This document shows, piece by piece, positions 42,433 to 49,874 of a DNA stretch of 64,000 bases. Where the stretch lies: positions 1 through 64,000 of the forward strand of contig NZ_MUJY01000046.1 of the NCBI RefSeq assembly GCF_002286785.1, given 5' to 3'. The stretch's first letter is position 1. Every line of letters begins with the position of its first letter. The position numbers and the translations under genes were made by a program. Source of the DNA: Pseudomonas sp. PIC25. GTDB taxonomy: Bacteria > Pseudomonadota > Gammaproteobacteria > Pseudomonadales > Pseudomonadaceae. The notes under the pieces were generated by a model. It searched no databases and was not told the DNA's origin. It was given only the letters and a program-made list of their open reading frames with translations.

Positions 42433-43076
42433 CCTTCCCCCAAGCGCCATCCGAGCGCAATTCCCGCACGCGCTGGCTCAAGGTCGCCGCGGCCTTCTGG
42501 CTGCTGCTCATCAGTGCCGTGGCACTCATCAACAGCGTCGGCCTGTCGCGGCTCGCCGAACAGACCCAGGGCAGCACACAGGATGCGCAGGTCAATGCGC
42601 TGGGCCTGCGCGTGGCCGATCTCGAACAACAGGCCGATGCGGACAAGCGCCGTCCGGCGCCGATCAGCCAGGCCGAATTCGCCACCGCGCGGCAGGCGCT
42701 GGACGAACGGATGGCGCGCCTCGAAGAGACCGATGAGGCGAGGGCCTTGGCGATCGACCTGCAGACGCTGCAGGCGCGCGTGAACGGAATCGAGACCCGT
42801 CTGGAGAAGACCCGGCAGGTGGCATCCGCCGCTCGCCCGCGCGCTCCGGTTGCGACGAAGCCCAAGGTGCCGGAGCCGCCGTTCCGGGTGCTCGGCGTGG
42901 AGCTGCGGGGATGCGAGCGCTTTCTGTCGATCACCTCCACCGCCGCGGCCTCGCTCGCGGGCGCCCGGCTGCTGCGCGAGGGCGATGCCGAGGGCGGCTG
43001 GCAACTGCAGTCCATCGAGGCGCAGGCGGGCGTGTTCCAGGTGAACGGCCAGACGCAGCGCGTCGCGGTGCCGTAG
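42429..43076 (+). CDS. Inner-membrane-anchored ICE transfer protein, unrecognised family
   Basis: A 215-residue protein: one membrane segment near residues 18-38 (LKVAAAFWLLLISAVALINS), then a coiled-coil region (about 40-135, heptad-like ARQALDERMARLEETDEARA) and a C-terminal globular domain (PPFRVLGVELRGCERFLSIT). The bitopic, periplasmic coiled-coil layout fits a PilL-associated assembly protein. It overlaps pilL by 4 bases. No function is proven. Confidence 0.75.
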   Translation: MTFPQAPSERNSRTRWLKVAAAFWLLLISAVALINSVGLSRLAEQTQGSTQDAQVNALGLRVADLEQQADADKRRPAPISQAEFATARQALDERMARLEETDEARALAIDLQTLQARVNGIETRLEKTRQVASAARPRAPVATKPKVPEPPFRVLGVELRGCERFLSITSTAAASLAGARLLREGDAEGGWQLQSIEAQAGVFQVNGQTQRVAVP

Positions 43077-43162
43077 GAGATGCCATGGCCCCCACGCTCA
43101 CTTCGTTCGCTGCCCCCCGAGGGGGCTTCAGCCTCCTTGAGGCGGCTCGGCGGAGGCTGTCC

Positions 43163-43882
43163 ATGAACCTGCGGCCGTCGCTCGCTGCCGTCGTTCTGTT
43201 CGCCGCTTTCGGCGCATCCGCCCAGCCGGCCCCGGTGACGAACTCGCGCATGGTGCCCGCCCAGGTGCAGCCGGGCACTGATGCCGCGCTCGACGAGAGG
43301 CAGGCGCGGGAATGGGGGCTTCAGCCCGAGGAGTGGGCGCGCTATCGGCAACTGATGCAGGGGCCGCTCGGCGTCTACTCCCCGAACCTCGATCCGCTCA
43401 CGGCGCTGGGCATCGAGGCCCGCAGCGAGGAGGAGCGCAGGCGCTACGCCGAGTTGCAGGTGCAGGCCGAGGCCCGGCGCGTCGGCAAGACGCTGGCCTA
43501 CCAGCGGGCCTACGACGCGGCGTGGCAGCGCCTGTTTCCCGGCCAGCCGCGCGTGAGCCTGCCCGGCGCCAAGGCGCAGGGTGCCGGCAACACCGGCTCC
43601 GGGCGCCTGGCGGTCTTCGTCAAGGCCGACTGCGCACCGTGCGCGCAGCGCGTGCAGCAGTTGCAGGCGGCCGGCACGGCCTTCGATCTCTACGTGGTCG
43701 GCAGCCGTCAGGACGACGCGCGCATCCGGCAGTGGGCCACCCAGGCGGGCATCGACCCGGCCAGGGTGCGCGCCCGCACCATCACGCTCAACCACGATGC
43801 GGGGCGCTGGCTGTCGCTCGGGCTGCCCGGCGAGCTGCCGGCCGTGGTGCGCGAGGTGAACGGTCAATGGCAGCGGCAATAG
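43163..43882 (+). CDS. TIGR03759-like ICE protein, periplasmic with thioredoxin-like domain
   Basis: A 239-residue protein with a signal peptide (MNLRPSLAAVVLFAAFGASA). The N-terminal half has WARYRQLMQGPLGVYSPNLD, then PLTALGIEARSEEERRRYAE, the TIGR03759 region. The C-terminal half is thioredoxin-like with the redox pair CAPC (FVKADCAPCAQRVQQL). The start at 43163 is preferred for its signal peptide and nearby GGAGG; an upstream in-frame ATG at 43085 would add 26 residues before it. It probably assists disulphide handling or assembly in the T4SS. Confidence 0.8.
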   Translation: MNLRPSLAAVVLFAAFGASAQPAPVTNSRMVPAQVQPGTDAALDERQAREWGLQPEEWARYRQLMQGPLGVYSPNLDPLTALGIEARSEEERRRYAELQVQAEARRVGKTLAYQRAYDAAWQRLFPGQPRVSLPGAKAQGAGNTGSGRLAVFVKADCAPCAQRVQQLQAAGTAFDLYVVGSRQDDARIRQWATQAGIDPARVRARTITLNHDAGRWLSLGLPGELPAVVREVNGQWQRQ

Positions 43883-44484
43883 GTACTCCGGGCCGGGAGC
43901 GTCGGCCATCCCGCGTCGCCATCCGCTGCGCCAGCGCCGTGCTGCTGCTCGCCACCGGCGGCTGGGCGTTGGCCGCCCTGGCGCGGGAAGTGCCGCCGGC
44001 CTATCAACTGGCGGCGCATCGCGCAGACGTGCCGGCGGCGGTGCTGTACGCGGTGGCTTTGCAGGAGAGCGGCGCCATGTTGCGCGGGCGCCTGATCCCC
44101 TGGCCGTGGACGCTCAACGTCGCCGGCACGCCGCAGCGCTATGTCACCCGCGCCGAGGCCTGCGCGGGGCTGCACCGTGCGCTCACCTACACGCCGGCCA
44201 ATCGCATCGACGCCGGCCTCGGCCAGGTCAATCTCGGCTACCACGCGCATCGCTACACGCAGCCCTGCGAGCTGCTGGACCCGTACCGCAACCTCGCCAT
44301 CGCCGCCGAGATCCTGCGCGAGCAGCACTCGCCGGGCGAGGACTGGCTGCTCGCCATCGGCCGCTACCACCGCCCGGCCGGGGGCGCCCCCGCGGCGCGC
44401 TACCGGCGCAGCGTGCATCGGCACCTGACCCGCGTGCTCGACCCCGGCGTTCCCGTTCCAACCCTCAAGGCCACCACGCCATGA
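43867..44484 (+). CDS. Lytic transglycosylase of the transfer apparatus
   Basis: A 205-residue SLT-type protein with an N-terminal membrane/signal segment (AVLLLATGGWALAALA). The catalytic glutamate is Glu67 in YAVALQESGAML. The later IDAGLGQVNLGYHAH and YRNLAIAAEIL motifs are the usual substrate-binding signatures. It opens the peptidoglycan for the conjugation channel. It overlaps both neighbours by a few bases, so the block is tightly coupled. Confidence 0.9.
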   Translation: MAAAIGTPGRERRPSRVAIRCASAVLLLATGGWALAALAREVPPAYQLAAHRADVPAAVLYAVALQESGAMLRGRLIPWPWTLNVAGTPQRYVTRAEACAGLHRALTYTPANRIDAGLGQVNLGYHAHRYTQPCELLDPYRNLAIAAEILREQHSPGEDWLLAIGRYHRPAGGAPAARYRRSVHRHLTRVLDPGVPVPTLKATTP

Positions 44485-45014
44485 ACCACATCGTCCTCGT
44501 CGCCGCCATCGGGCTGCTGTCCGCGACCACCGTCTTTGCCCAAACCGCCTCCGCGCCGCTGATCGTCGTCGAGGACCGTGGCGGCGCGTCCGCCTTGCCG
44601 TACTACCAGCCCTTGAATCCGCAGCCGGACGACACCGCGCGGCCAGCCCCGCTGCCACGCCCGCACGTGGGCAACTCGGCCGAGGCCGAAGCCGCGATGC
44701 TGCCAGTGCGCTCGGCGAACCTGTCGCCGGGTGACGTGCCGCGCCGCGTGATCCGCGCGCCGGGCCTGACGCCGCTGTTCCTGGTCGGCGACGATGCACG
44801 CTCGCGCGCCTGGCTGCGGCAGCGCCACGCCGCGCTGCGGGAGCTGGGCGCCGCGGGCCTGGTGGTCAACGTGGAATCGACGGCGGCGCTGGTCGAGCTG
44901 CGCCGCCTGGCGCCCGGCCTGACCCTCGCGCCGGCGTCGGGCGACGACCTGGCCCAGCGCCTGGGCCTGCGCCACTACCCGGTGCTCATCACCGCCACCG
45001 GCATCGAGCAGTGA
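44481..45014 (+). CDS. TIGR03765-like ICE protein, periplasmic
   Basis: A 177-residue protein with a signal peptide (MNHIVLVAAIGLLSATTVFA). The rest contains LIVVEDRGGASALPYYQPLN and a C-terminal alpha/beta domain (TPLFLVGDDARSRAWLRQRH). It is found in this slot, before traD, in PFGI-1 class elements. Function unknown; secretion to the periplasm is indicated. Confidence 0.8.
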   Translation: MNHIVLVAAIGLLSATTVFAQTASAPLIVVEDRGGASALPYYQPLNPQPDDTARPAPLPRPHVGNSAEAEAAMLPVRSANLSPGDVPRRVIRAPGLTPLFLVGDDARSRAWLRQRHAALRELGAAGLVVNVESTAALVELRRLAPGLTLAPASGDDLAQRLGLRHYPVLITATGIEQ

Positions 45015-45018
45015 GACG

Positions 45019-47181
45019 ATGGCGCAGCCGCATGCGGTGGAAGTTCTGCTCCGTCCCGCGGTGGAGCTTTACACCGTGGCGGTCTGCGCCGGCGCCGCGC
45101 TTCTGTGCCTGGTGGCACCGTGGTCGCTCGCGCTGAATCCGCTGCTGGGCCTGGGAACGGCGCTGGCCTTCCTGACCTTCGGCGCCATCCGCCTGCATGA
45201 CGCCTGGGCGATCCTACGCTACCGGCGCAACATCCGCCGCCTGCCGCGCTACGTGATGACCAGCCGCAACGTGCCGGTGAGCCAGCAACGGCTGTTCGTC
45301 GGCCGGGGTTTCAAGTGGGAGCAGCGGCACACGCACCGGCTGATGCAGACCTGCCGGCCGGAGTTCCGCCGCTTCGTGGAGCCGACCGCAATCTATCGCA
45401 CGGCGCGGCGGATGGAGGAGCGGCTGGAGTTCGCGCCGTTTCCACTATCGAAGCTCGCGCGGGTCCTGGCCTGGGACAGCCCATTCAACCCGGCCCGGCC
45501 GCTGCCGCCGGTGGGCGGACAGCCACGGCTTCACGGCATCGAACCCCACGAGACCGACGTGACGCTGCCGCTGGGCGAGCGCGTGGGCCACTCGCTGGTG
45601 CTCGGCACCACGCGCGTGGGCAAGACGCGGCTGGCCGAGCTGTTCATCACGCAGGACATCCGCCGCCGCAATGCGGCCGGCGAGTACGAGGTGGTGATCG
45701 TTTTCGACCCCAAGGGCGATGCCGACCTGCTCAAGCGCATGTACGTGGAGGCCAAGCGCGCCGGGCGCGAAGGCGAGTTCTACGTCTTCCACCTGGGCTG
45801 GCCGGACATCAGCGCGCGCTACAACGCGGTGGGCCGCTTCGGGCGCATCTCCGAGGTCGCCACGCGCATCGCCGGCCAGCTCTCCGGCGAAGGCAACAGC
45901 GCCGCATTCCGCGAGTTCGCCTGGCGCTTCGTCAACATCATCGCCCGCGCCCTGGTCGAGCTGGGACAGCGGCCCGACTACCTGCTGATCCAGCGCCACG
46001 TCATCAACATCGACGCGCTGTTCATCGAGTACGCGCGGCACTACTTCGCCAAGAACGAGCCGAAGGCCTGGGAGGTCATCGTCCAGCTCGAAGCCAGGCT
46101 CAACGACAAGAACATCCCGCGCAACATGATCGGGCGCGAGAAGCGCGTCGTGGCGCTGGAGCAGTACCTGTCGCAGGTGCGCGTCTACGACCCGGTGCTC
46201 GACGGCCTGCGGTCGGCCGTGCGCTACGACCGGACCTACTTCGACAAGATCGTCGCCTCGCTGCTGCCGCTGCTGGAGAAGCTGACCACCGGCAAGATCG
46301 CGCAACTGCTGGCACCGAACTATTCGGACCTGTCCGACCCGCGGCCGATCTTCGACTGGATGCAGATCATCCGCAAGCGCGCGGTGGTCTACGTGGGGCT
46401 GGATGCGTTGTCCGATGCGGAGGTGGCCGCGGCTGTCGGCAACTCGATGTTCAGCGATCTGGTGTCGGTCGCGGGGCACATCTACAAGTTCGGCATCGAC
46501 GACGGCCTGCCGGGTGCGTCGACCGGCGTGAAGGTGCCCATCAACGTCCACGCCGACGAGTTCAACGAACTGATGGGCGACGAGTTCATCCCGATGGTCA
46601 ACAAGGGGGGCGGCGCGGGTGTGCAGGTGACGGCCTACACGCAGACGCTCAGCGACATTGAGGCGCGCATCGGCAACCGCGCCAAGGCAGGCCAGGTGAT
46701 CGGCAACTTCAACAACCTCTTCATGTTGAGGGTAAGGGAGACCGCCACCGCGGAACTGCTGACGCGGCAACTGCCCAAGGTCGATGTCCACGCCACCGCG
46801 ATCATGAGCGGCGCCACCGACAGCTCCGATCCGCTCGGCAACACCGCCTTCACGTCCAGCACCCAGGACCGCATCAGCACGACCAGCGTGCCGCTGATCG
46901 AGCCCGCACATGTGGTGGCCTTGCCCAAGGGGCAGTGCTTCGCGCTGATCGAGGGCGGCACGCTCTGGAAGGTGCGCATGCCCTTGCCGGCCCCCGACCC
47001 CGACGAGGCCATGCCCCAGGATCTGCAGCAGCTGGCCGGCTACATGCGCCAGCACTACGTCGAGGCCGGCGACTGGTGGGAGAACCAGGGCATGCCGGGC
47101 CTGCAGGACGGCGCATTGCCCGCCGACCTGGTGGACGACTTCAAGCAGATGGCGGCCGCCGCTGACGGACCGGAAGCATGA
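45019..47181 (+). CDS. traD: TraD-type conjugative coupling ATPase (T4CP)
   Basis: A 720-residue VirD4/TraD-family ATPase. Two membrane segments lie near the N-terminus (about 17-60). Walker A is GTTRVGKTRL (about 195-204) and Walker B VVIVFDPKGDADLL. A later ATPase motif is in NVHADEFNELMGDEFI, then VNKGGGAGVQVTAYTQTL. It links the relaxosome with the mating channel and pumps DNA. It follows the TIGR03765 gene by 4 bases and overlaps the next by ATGA. Confidence 0.92.
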   Translation: MAQPHAVEVLLRPAVELYTVAVCAGAALLCLVAPWSLALNPLLGLGTALAFLTFGAIRLHDAWAILRYRRNIRRLPRYVMTSRNVPVSQQRLFVGRGFKWEQRHTHRLMQTCRPEFRRFVEPTAIYRTARRMEERLEFAPFPLSKLARVLAWDSPFNPARPLPPVGGQPRLHGIEPHETDVTLPLGERVGHSLVLGTTRVGKTRLAELFITQDIRRRNAAGEYEVVIVFDPKGDADLLKRMYVEAKRAGREGEFYVFHLGWPDISARYNAVGRFGRISEVATRIAGQLSGEGNSAAFREFAWRFVNIIARALVELGQRPDYLLIQRHVINIDALFIEYARHYFAKNEPKAWEVIVQLEARLNDKNIPRNMIGREKRVVALEQYLSQVRVYDPVLDGLRSAVRYDRTYFDKIVASLLPLLEKLTTGKIAQLLAPNYSDLSDPRPIFDWMQIIRKRAVVYVGLDALSDAEVAAAVGNSMFSDLVSVAGHIYKFGIDDGLPGASTGVKVPINVHADEFNELMGDEFIPMVNKGGGAGVQVTAYTQTLSDIEARIGNRAKAGQVIGNFNNLFMLRVRETATAELLTRQLPKVDVHATAIMSGATDSSDPLGNTAFTSSTQDRISTTSVPLIEPAHVVALPKGQCFALIEGGTLWKVRMPLPAPDPDEAMPQDLQQLAGYMRQHYVEAGDWWENQGMPGLQDGALPADLVDDFKQMAAAADGPEA

Positions 47182-47927
47182 GCGATCCAGCCGTCGCGGC
47201 ACAGCGCCAGCAGCAACGACAGCAAGGCCTGATCGCCGGCCTGGTCACGCTGCCGTTCCGCTTCTTCGGCGTGCTGTGCGGCGCACTGCTGCTGTGCATC
47301 CTGATCGAATGCGTCGGCATGCACTTCTTCTGGCCCGATCAGGGCTGGCGCCACGCGCAGGGCATGCTGCACTACGAGCTGGATCAGCTCTCCACGCACT
47401 TCACGCGCAGCGCCCTGGTGCAGGAGCCGGGGCGCACCGCGCACCGGCTCGTCGAACACGGCTACGACTGGCTGTTCGTGAAGAGCGGCCTGCTGGACTG
47501 GATACGCGATGCCTCGACGCAGGCCAGCGCCGGCAGCCATCGCCCGACCAAGGATTTCCGCTACTACATCGGCTTGGTCTACGTGAACGTGGAGAGCTAC
47601 CTGATCGCGGCCGCCTACACCACGCTGGTCTTCCTCGTGCGGCTGCTGGTGCTGTGCCTGACCTTGCCGCTGTTCCTGATGTCCGCCTTCGTCGGGCTGG
47701 TGGACGGTCTGGTGCGCCGGGATGTGCGCCGTTTCGGCGCCGGCCGCGAGTCGGGCTTCATCTACCACCGAGCGAAGGCCGCGCTGATGCCGCTGGCCGT
47801 GCTGCCCTGGGTGATCTACCTCGCATTGCCAGTGAGCGTGAACCCGCTGCTGATCCTGCTGCCCAGCGCCGCACTGCTCGGCGTGGCGGTGTGCATCGCG
47901 GCGGCGACGTTCAAGAAGTACTTGTGA
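47178..47927 (+). CDS. TIGR03747 family ICE membrane protein
   Basis: A 249-residue protein with membrane segments at about 17-40, 135-175 and 205-245 and a central soluble loop. The FFGVLCGALLLCILIECVGM and VNVESYLIAAAYTTLVFLVR segments are typical of TIGR03747. It is always beside traD in this class and is probably a coupling-protein partner. The defence block begins 56 bp downstream on the opposite strand, so the core transfer operon is interrupted here. Confidence 0.85.
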   Translation: MSDPAVAAQRQQQRQQGLIAGLVTLPFRFFGVLCGALLLCILIECVGMHFFWPDQGWRHAQGMLHYELDQLSTHFTRSALVQEPGRTAHRLVEHGYDWLFVKSGLLDWIRDASTQASAGSHRPTKDFRYYIGLVYVNVESYLIAAAYTTLVFLVRLLVLCLTLPLFLMSAFVGLVDGLVRRDVRRFGAGRESGFIYHRAKAALMPLAVLPWVIYLALPVSVNPLLILLPSAALLGVAVCIAAATFKKYL

Positions 47928-47983
47928 TCTGGGTACTTGACTGCGATTGAGTATGCGCCATCAAGTGCGGAACGACATGTGGA

Positions 47984-49747
47984 TCAGATTGAACAGGTCT
48001 CCGCCGTGCGCAGCAGCCACTCAATCTGCCGTCGCGCGGTGGAGATGACCTGCCCGAAAATCTGAGCCTCGACATGTGGCTCGCGATTGTCTGTAGGAAA
48101 GTCGGAAGACCGACTACCGCCGACGAGCAGAACCTGAATCGGGGAACCGAGATACTTTGCCAGTTCGTGCCTATAGCCAATCGCCTGGACGTAATCTCCG
48201 TGATTCAGAGCATGGCTCGGCCGCTTAAACTCGATCAGCAGGTACTGTCCGCCGAGGTTCTCGTTGAGGAGCAGGTCGGGGCGCTTGTCGGCCTTGTCAC
48301 CTGTGTAGGTCTTTCCGAGGACATCTTCCACTTGCCGCCGCAATGTACTGTTCGAGCTGAATAGCGAGTATTCGGGACCGAATACCCACAGGTTTCGCTC
48401 CAGAGCTTTGTGCACGACGGCTTCCGTCGTAACGGCGTCACGAGCGAGCGCGTCCAGTTGATCAAGGAAGACCTGGCGAGCCGTCGCTTGCTGTACAAGG
48501 AAGGCCATCTCTGCCAAGCCAAATTCATCCAGGCGCTCGGCTACCCCAGCGACATCGCCCGGCGTTGCTTCTGCGATGTGCTCCAGAAGGATGCGGTAGT
48601 CGGAACGCTCCATCGCTTCCAACAGCACATTTACCACCGGCTCGACTTTGCTCTCCGGTTCGCCGTAATACTTGTCGAGAATCTTCTTGATCGCGCGGTC
48701 GGCAAATACACGCTTGTGCTCTGGCAGAGCCGACAGGCGCGTGAGGATCGCTCTCTGCAAGCGGGCCTGCGCCAACTGAATTTCGCGCCGGTACTGCTGC
48801 TCATAGGCTTCTCGCAAGATGGGCTGGACGTAGCCCTCAACCTCTCTCAGAAGCTCGCTGTTCTCGACCGCCGCATCCCAGCCCGCCGTGATGTGGTCGC
48901 GCAGTCCATCTGCTTCGATCTCGCCGTAGAGCTTTCGCAGCAGCTTGGATGGAAAGTCATCTCGTTGATCAAGGCCGAAGAACCCAGGCCGTCCAACGGC
49001 CTTGCCGTCCACACGCAGAGTGATACCTGGCTGACGCAACCCGGACTTGCCGTCGCTGATGGAGAAACGCAGCTTTACCTTGCCGGCACTTGGAAGCTCT
49101 TGTTCCTGCTCTGAGTAGCTTCCGGATACGTCATCGACGTCGAGCCGCTTGCCGTCGATTGTGATGGCGAAGTCATCCTGGCGCCCGTAGTCTTGCAAAA
49201 GGATCTGGCGCAGCCGATTGGCATCCGGATAAGCCAGGCCCTGATGCAGATCGCTCAGCGTGATTGTCGTGCCATGCAGTTCCGGCCCGCAAGGCTCGCT
49301 CTGCAGGCCGATATTCAACTGTTCAATGTCTTCGACTTGGGAGAGAGCGTCCAGCCGCAAGGTGATACGACACAATCGGCCGCGCGCACGGGTTTCGAGT
49401 GTCATCACGGCTGCGGCCATGAGCCCGGCGAACTTGCCGATACCCTTGCGCCCCTTGACCAAACGATTCTTCCCGCTTGTACGCTCGCCGCGCCGCGAAC
49501 GCCGGTCCGCTGCGATGGACAAGTAATGTCTGCGCAGCTCCTCCTCCGTCATGCCGGTGCCGTCGTCTTGGATAACGATGGGGTCTCCGCTCATTGGCTT
49601 TGGAAGCGCGATGGACACCCTTTCCGCATCGGCATCCCAAGCATTGTCAACGAGTTCCTTCAACGCCCGCTCGGAAGAGGAATACTCCTGGCTCAGCAAT
49701 GTGGCGAGGCGGGAATCCACCTGGAAACGCAGATGAGAGCGGGTCAT
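47984..49747 (-). CDS. GHKL (MORC/Hsp90-like) ATPase fused to PD-(D/E)xK nuclease
   Basis: A 587-residue protein. The GHKL motifs are all present: ELVDNAWDAD (31-40, N-box), DDGTGM (61-66) and GRKGIGKF (99-106). The C-terminal 100 residues form a PD-(D/E)xK nuclease: Asp491 in RPDLLL, Glu506 and Lys508 in LIEFKRPS, with QAIGYRHEL as the following helix, like Shedu/DUF4263-type nucleases. ATP-driven dimer clamping could control cleavage (inference). Bacterial MORC-like ATPases are known beside restriction-type genes. It is the last gene of the minus-strand operon, 127 bp after the helicase, with GAGGAG before its start. Confidence 0.82.
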   Translation of the reverse strand: MTRSHLRFQVDSRLATLLSQEYSSSERALKELVDNAWDADAERVSIALPKPMSGDPIVIQDDGTGMTEEELRRHYLSIAADRRSRRGERTSGKNRLVKGRKGIGKFAGLMAAAVMTLETRARGRLCRITLRLDALSQVEDIEQLNIGLQSEPCGPELHGTTITLSDLHQGLAYPDANRLRQILLQDYGRQDDFAITIDGKRLDVDDVSGSYSEQEQELPSAGKVKLRFSISDGKSGLRQPGITLRVDGKAVGRPGFFGLDQRDDFPSKLLRKLYGEIEADGLRDHITAGWDAAVENSELLREVEGYVQPILREAYEQQYRREIQLAQARLQRAILTRLSALPEHKRVFADRAIKKILDKYYGEPESKVEPVVNVLLEAMERSDYRILLEHIAEATPGDVAGVAERLDEFGLAEMAFLVQQATARQVFLDQLDALARDAVTTEAVVHKALERNLWVFGPEYSLFSSNSTLRRQVEDVLGKTYTGDKADKRPDLLLNENLGGQYLLIEFKRPSHALNHGDYVQAIGYRHELAKYLGSPIQVLLVGGSRSSDFPTDNREPHVEAQIFGQVISTARRQIEWLLRTAETCSI

Positions 49748-49874
49748 GCAGACTCCTCATTCAAGGTAATCCGTGCGGAACTAAAGGCCACCCGAACAGA
49801 TTGGCGCAAGCTTGCTGCTCCGGCGCTTTCGCGAGGCGATCTGTTCTTGCAGACTACACATCCACCGCGAGCCA

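Noticed and set aside
45445-47202. Minus-strand open frame of 585 codons opposite traD
   Set aside because: Mirror frame of a strongly conserved ATPase gene; composition (Val/His/Arg/Gln-rich) is not protein-like.
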